64,000 nucleotides of DNA, from the NCBI GenBank assembly GCA_902728285.1, contig CACVBU010001176.1, forward strand, positions 315,858 through 379,857, given 5' to 3'. Position numbers and translations under genes: made by a program. Below the pieces are notes generated by a model that made no database searches, had not been told where the DNA came from, and was given only the letters and a program-made list of their open reading frames with translations. Below are positions 59,725 through 64,000 of this stretch, piece by piece. How positions within the stretch are numbered: position 1 is the stretch's first letter; the number at the start of each line of letters is the position of its first letter. The stretch comes from Clytia hemisphaerica (Eukaryota > Cnidaria > Hydrozoa > Leptothecata > Clytiidae).

Positions 59725-62483
59725 TTCTTTTTCAAGATTTTAACATATGTCCCCAAATAGTATTATTTTCTATACATGAAAATGAAATTAGTCAATCGAA
59801 AACGTATCGTCATAAAACTCAAGATAAGTGTCCCATGACCAAAAACAAAAAAATACAGTATACAACTAATCAAACGAAAAGAATCTAAAACGGTTTTGAT
59901 GATAATCCAACCAACTCCTTTCTTAATGAATTTGTTTCGATTTAACTTCAAAATGAAACCACGAAACACACCAAAACTTTTGGTTTAATTATCAATGAGT
60001 TGTTTTTCTTTTGTTTTCTTAATTAAATGGTATATCTCAAATACCTTTTTCAATTTTGTGAAACAAAAGATAGGATTGATTGCTCAATTGTCGCTTAATT
60101 AAACAAGCTTTCCTTCATTTGAAAACAAAGATGAAACATTTGACAATGCTTTTTTATATAAGAACATAGTAAATTTAGGAGATGGCGCTCAAGTCTTCTA
60201 CTTCAGCACGAATTGCAGTCGAAACACTAAAAATCTCATTAACCTAAGATCTCAGAAAACATTAAAATCTCATCATCGTGGCCATATTTCTGAAATTCTT
60301 GATTTCTTCATGGAAAGTTTTTTGGAAATTATATTCTTTCAAAAAGTTGATCGCTTAAAATAAAGCTAATAATCTTTTTTTTTGTAAGACTTTCAGAAAT
60401 AGCATTTCGACATTAAATATTCTAACATTTATGTCAGAACTAATTAAACTAATTCCAACGAGAGAGAACCTGTGGAAAAAGGTAATCTCTAAAAAACAAA
60501 AAACTTTTTTTAATTCTACTACGCAAACGTTCTAATAAAACAAAACAAAATTCAAAATATTATAGATATTATATTATAAGAAGAAAAATCAGCAGCATTT
60601 GAAATGACATATCTTAATTGCTAGCTCGTTAAAAATATGACAAGAGAAAAGTAACTACCTTTCAACACATACGTAACGAAGCCATTTTTTGGTGTGTGGG
60701 CATTTTATTGTCCGCCATCTTTTATCCAATTCTTCCTTCCTTCTTTGAATGAAAGTACTTGGCATTCTGCAACCTTTTCAAAAAATGAAGAAATGATACA
60801 GTAACAATGAATTTTCTGACTTGGTTTCGGCACTAAAGCAACCAGGTTGCCAAGGCTCGAGGGCTCAAATTTGCCGATTTGTTCAATATCTTGTAAAGTA
60901 AAATGGCAAACAAAAGCCTTTGGCCCAATAAGCAAAACATGGTATAACATTTTCCAAAAAATGAGCTAGAATGCTAAACTGACCCACATATTGGAGTTGA
61001 ATCCGACCCTTAGAGAGATAAAATTTTGGCGAAAAAATAAGGAGGGACCCCGAGAGAGGCGAATTAATGGACTGCTTTGAAATCTTAGACCTTGAGGGAT
61101 CACTAAAAATGGATTCTAATATGGTTCTTACGTTGGGAATCAAACTTGTTGAAGTTTTCAAGATAAGGAAATTTACTAGCACGTAAAAAGAAAAACTTTC
61201 GAGGATCAATTTTCAACTATTATACATACCCTGACATAACTATATCGTCGAGCTGTCGTATGACCTACAGATTGACGTAACGCATTTACCCGCTCCAACA
61301 CTAGATGTCTTTTTTTGGAACTGCAGCTGAAAAAAATCAGAAAACAATTAAAAATGAGTGCAACAGTGACTAGGCATTTTTCAGCCGTGGAAGTATTTGG
61401 AAATGACGATAAAAAAGCTAAAAATAGGAATCATCCGACCGCATTTCAAAATGACGTGTTGAAAAAAAGAATGCTTGTCGTGATCATGACGTGAACATAT
61501 CTCAGATCTCAAAAAGACGTTTGAGTTTGTACATCTTTGAGATCAAATTCTTTTCTTAGGAGGAAGGGATAGTCTCAAAACGAAAGTATTATTCCAAAGA
61601 AGATTATAAAAACATGTAGTGATGTAAAATAATTGAAGATTTTTTCCTTTTACCCGTTTGCATTGTAGGTTAAAATCACCTTTGGGCCAATAACTGCAAC
61701 TGTCCATTGCAACCATTATAAGTTAAATATTTTCTGTGTTTTTCCTAGAATATAAATATATTACATCATAAGCACACTCCTTACACATGCATAGACAAGT
61801 TGGAGAAAATACTCAAGCTTTGAGTGAACAACAGTATTTGAAATATCCCCAATATTTATAGGGATTAAACTTGCTTACTCGAAAAACTCGGAAACTATCA
61901 TCTTTCTATAATTCGAACTTATTCGCAGTTCCCGTCAAGGAGAAACTGAAACCCTTTTAAAATACTCTCTATAATTCGAATCTCTCTGTTATTCGAACAA
62001 ATAAGATTCCCCGTTCGTTCGAGTTTGAATTGGCAAGCGTCAACTGTATCTCCCATCTCGGTTGGCATTGGCCCCCTTTATTTCCCAATTTAAAATCTTT
62101 CAGCAGGTATCAGAGATAGGGATTTAAAAACTAGTTAGGGTGTTAAAAGGTTATATATATAGTATAAAATAGAAGAGATTTTCAATTTTCACGAAAGATT
62201 TCTTCCTGATGGTTGACCAAAGAAAATTTCATCGTAATTTGACGCTATTAGCGACTAATTAAAAAACGAATTACATAATACATGGCGAAAATTCATGTTT
62301 CAAACAAATGGAATATGATAATATAGCTCTGTGGTGATGTCACGGAATGGGCGGGACTGTTAGAGGGGGAGGAGCTAGCCTTCGTAAAGATAAATGTTCA
62401 TAATGCAATCTTTCAAATTATAAAGCTGTGAACAATAAATTATCATTGATAAGGTTTGGGCGAAAATGAATGGTCTTAGTGTA
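59725..62483. other. Region upstream of the GPCR gene; no gene seen
   Basis: Should contain the receptor promoter, but no TATA or CCAAT is evident close to 59724. 61005-61115 has words related to dispersed family A (GACCCTTAGAGAGATAAAAT). The rest is AT-rich. Confidence 0.4.
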
Positions 62484-62620
62484 AAGGCTTGGGGACAAGG
62501 GAAGTTTTTTTTGCGTTGGTGCAATGCAACATGCTCCATCCCACCAACCTGAAAGGCTTTCTCATGTCTCTATGTTGTATTGCACCAACGCGAAAAAAAC
62601 TTCCCGTGTCTCCAAGCCTT
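62484..62620. mobile_element. Short hairpin MITE
   Basis: AAGGCTTGGGGACAAGGGAA and GTTGGTGCAATGCAACAT at the left pair with TTCCCGTGTCTCCAAGCCTT and TGTTGTATTGCACCAAC at the right. Arms ~50 bp, loop ~35 bp. Confidence 0.75.
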
Positions 62621-62814
62621 AAGTCCTCTTCACGAAAAAGTTTTTCCATCGTTTTGAAACGATTCCCAAGTTGTTTTATCAATTCAGACCTTTTAAAATC
62701 ATACCTTTGATCCTTTGATTCAGAATAAATATCTTAGTAATTCCTTCGATCGGGTAATAGAAATCGAAAACAAGGCACGTGCTCCTTGCATGTCAAAAGG
62801 AAACAATATTTTTG

Positions 62815-62996
62815 AAATAGATCTTATTGGAGTTTTTGATTTTTCTAAAAAAGCGATGCATTGTGAGATTGTTTCGAGAGTATTTCAATAGAATTCCCTC
62901 GAGGAATTCCTAAGAGATTTCTATTGTAATACTCCCAAAACAATCCCACAATGGATCGCTTTTTTAGAAAAGTCAAAAACTCCGATAAGATCTATT
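62815..62996. mobile_element. Short, well-matched hairpin MITE
   Basis: AATAGATCTTAT[T/C]GGAGTTTT and AAAAAAGCGATGCATTGTG at the left are mirrored across a centre at GAATTCCCTCGAGGAATTC (~62900). The transcript would fold into a ~85-bp stem. Confidence 0.8.
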
Positions 62997-63564
62997 GGGT
63001 CATTGGACTGAAGATATTTTCTTTATTATCGATCCTTAGTTAATTTTCTTCTTCGACACGCTACTTTGCTTCATAAAATATTTTTGCAATTTCTTTTCCA
63101 TCTTCCTTCCTCAGGAAATCATTATTTTTTTCAAACTCAAAATGAGAGGTCATTCCGCAAAAGAAGGTTAAAAGGTGTTTGACCAACGCAAAACTCTCAA
63201 TACTAAATTATAAAATATAAACGTATCCACAATCTTATCGCCTTAGCTCTCAATAGAGTAAAGAAAACTATATGCTTTACAGTACACTTATACCACAAAG
63301 ATTAAGACGTACGTATGTTATGTGATGTAATGTAAGTATATGCTTATTATGGAAATCTCAAGGTAAATGCATCATCTAAATATTTACAAAATGGAATGTT
63401 ATAAAATTGCGTTTTAAATGTTCTGAAAATACAGGTAAAAGAATTACAAAATAGTTGAACGTGCGCACCGCACTGGGCTCAACTTCAGATTTTCCCGTTA
63501 TTAGAAGGCCCAATTGTAACATTTCAAATATTTAGTATTAGGTAGCAAATATACTTTGTCCGTT
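62997..63564. other. AT-rich spacer
   Basis: No gene or clear repeat. Confidence 0.4.
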
Positions 63565-63920
63565 TTGGCTGAAATTTGGTACACTTGTTCCTTGGGTGAA
63601 TACCTGGGGGGACCTTTTTTGAAGTGTCCAGGCTGCCAGCCTCGTTTTGGTGAAAAACTCGTCCCCAGGCCCCAAAAATCAAAATTTTCAAAAAATGAAA
63701 AAAACACCCCCAGATATTCACCCAAGGAACAAGTGTGCCAAATTTCAGCCAAATCCGACCTTTTTTGAAGTGTCCAGGCTGCCAGCCTCGTTTTGGTGTA
63801 AAACTCGTCCCCAGGCCCCAAAAATCAAAATTTTCAAAAAATGAAAAAAACACCCCCAGATATTCACCCAAGGAACAAGTGTGCCAAATTTCAGCCAAAT
63901 CCGACCTTTTTTGAAGTCTC
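63565..63920. repeat. 146-bp tandem repeat with inverted lead
   Basis: GACCTTTTTTGAAGTGTCCA starts at 63611, 63757 and (as ...GTCTCCA) 63903, a step of exactly 146 bases twice. The leading piece 63565-63605 (GGCTGAAATTTGGTACACTTG) is the reverse complement of the unit's last part. Open frames on both strands here come from the repeat. A GACATACATACA-rich simple repeat follows (63940-63975). Confidence 0.85.
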
Positions 63921-64000
63921 CAGGCTGCCCCAAAGTTTTCGGACGGACATACAGACATACATACATACATACAAACAGACATTGTCAGATTATAGCTCAA

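Noticed and set aside
63501..64000. Overlapping frames up to 158 codons at the right edge
   Set aside because: Products of the 146-bp tandem repeat, open in several frames.

Overview
This window looks like AT-rich nuclear DNA of an invertebrate animal. It has spliced genes with GT-AG introns, a eukaryotic tRNA-Trp, a Ras suppressor protein 1 (RSU1) homologue, a secretin-family (class B) GPCR with a hormone-receptor domain, a metazoan Ty3/gypsy retrotransposon primed by initiator tRNA-Met, and a very high load of foldback (inverted-repeat) elements. I cannot name the species. The exon models were assembled by hand from splice signals and reading phase; no database search was possible.

Layout. 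1-267: 3' end of an unrecognised + strand gene. 724-1632: a Harbinger-type deletion derivative nested in an older hairpin. 1811-1942: a small element with 8-bp target duplication whose second copy is at 55741-55889. 2321-2392: tRNA-Trp. 3686-7047 (-): RSU1 in nine exons (276 aa). 8755-17168: mostly transposons, namely a long TA-flanked foldback, a LINE fragment broken by other insertions, a hAT-like element carrying a nested foldback with AGGTCA arrays, and a 2.3-kb giant foldback built of minisatellites with GGTAACA-type termini. 17169-26900: sparse DNA with two further foldbacks (one unusually dense in ATCGAT), a recurring 16-base word, and one promoter-like patch. 26947-27462 (-): a small RING-finger protein gene. 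27.5-33.1 kb: gene-poor repeats. 33100-41430: a complete, very young gypsy element (LTRs differ by 1 base in 495 by eye, 4-bp target duplication CTAC). 42560-59724 (-): a 14-exon class B GPCR (650 aa; all exon phases agree and the summed length is divisible by three) whose introns hold hairpin elements and a 166-base poly-C run. 59.7-64 kb: gene-poor, with short hairpin elements and a 146-bp tandem repeat.

The two complete host genes act in unrelated processes: RSU1 in integrin adhesion (PINCH/ILK/parvin) and the receptor in peptide-hormone signalling. The rest records repeated insertion of inverted-repeat elements into one another. The most unusual items are the transposon-borne DR1 nuclear-receptor half-site arrays, the ATCGAT-packed foldback, the giant minisatellite foldback, and the 166-base G run that would lie in the receptor pre-mRNA.
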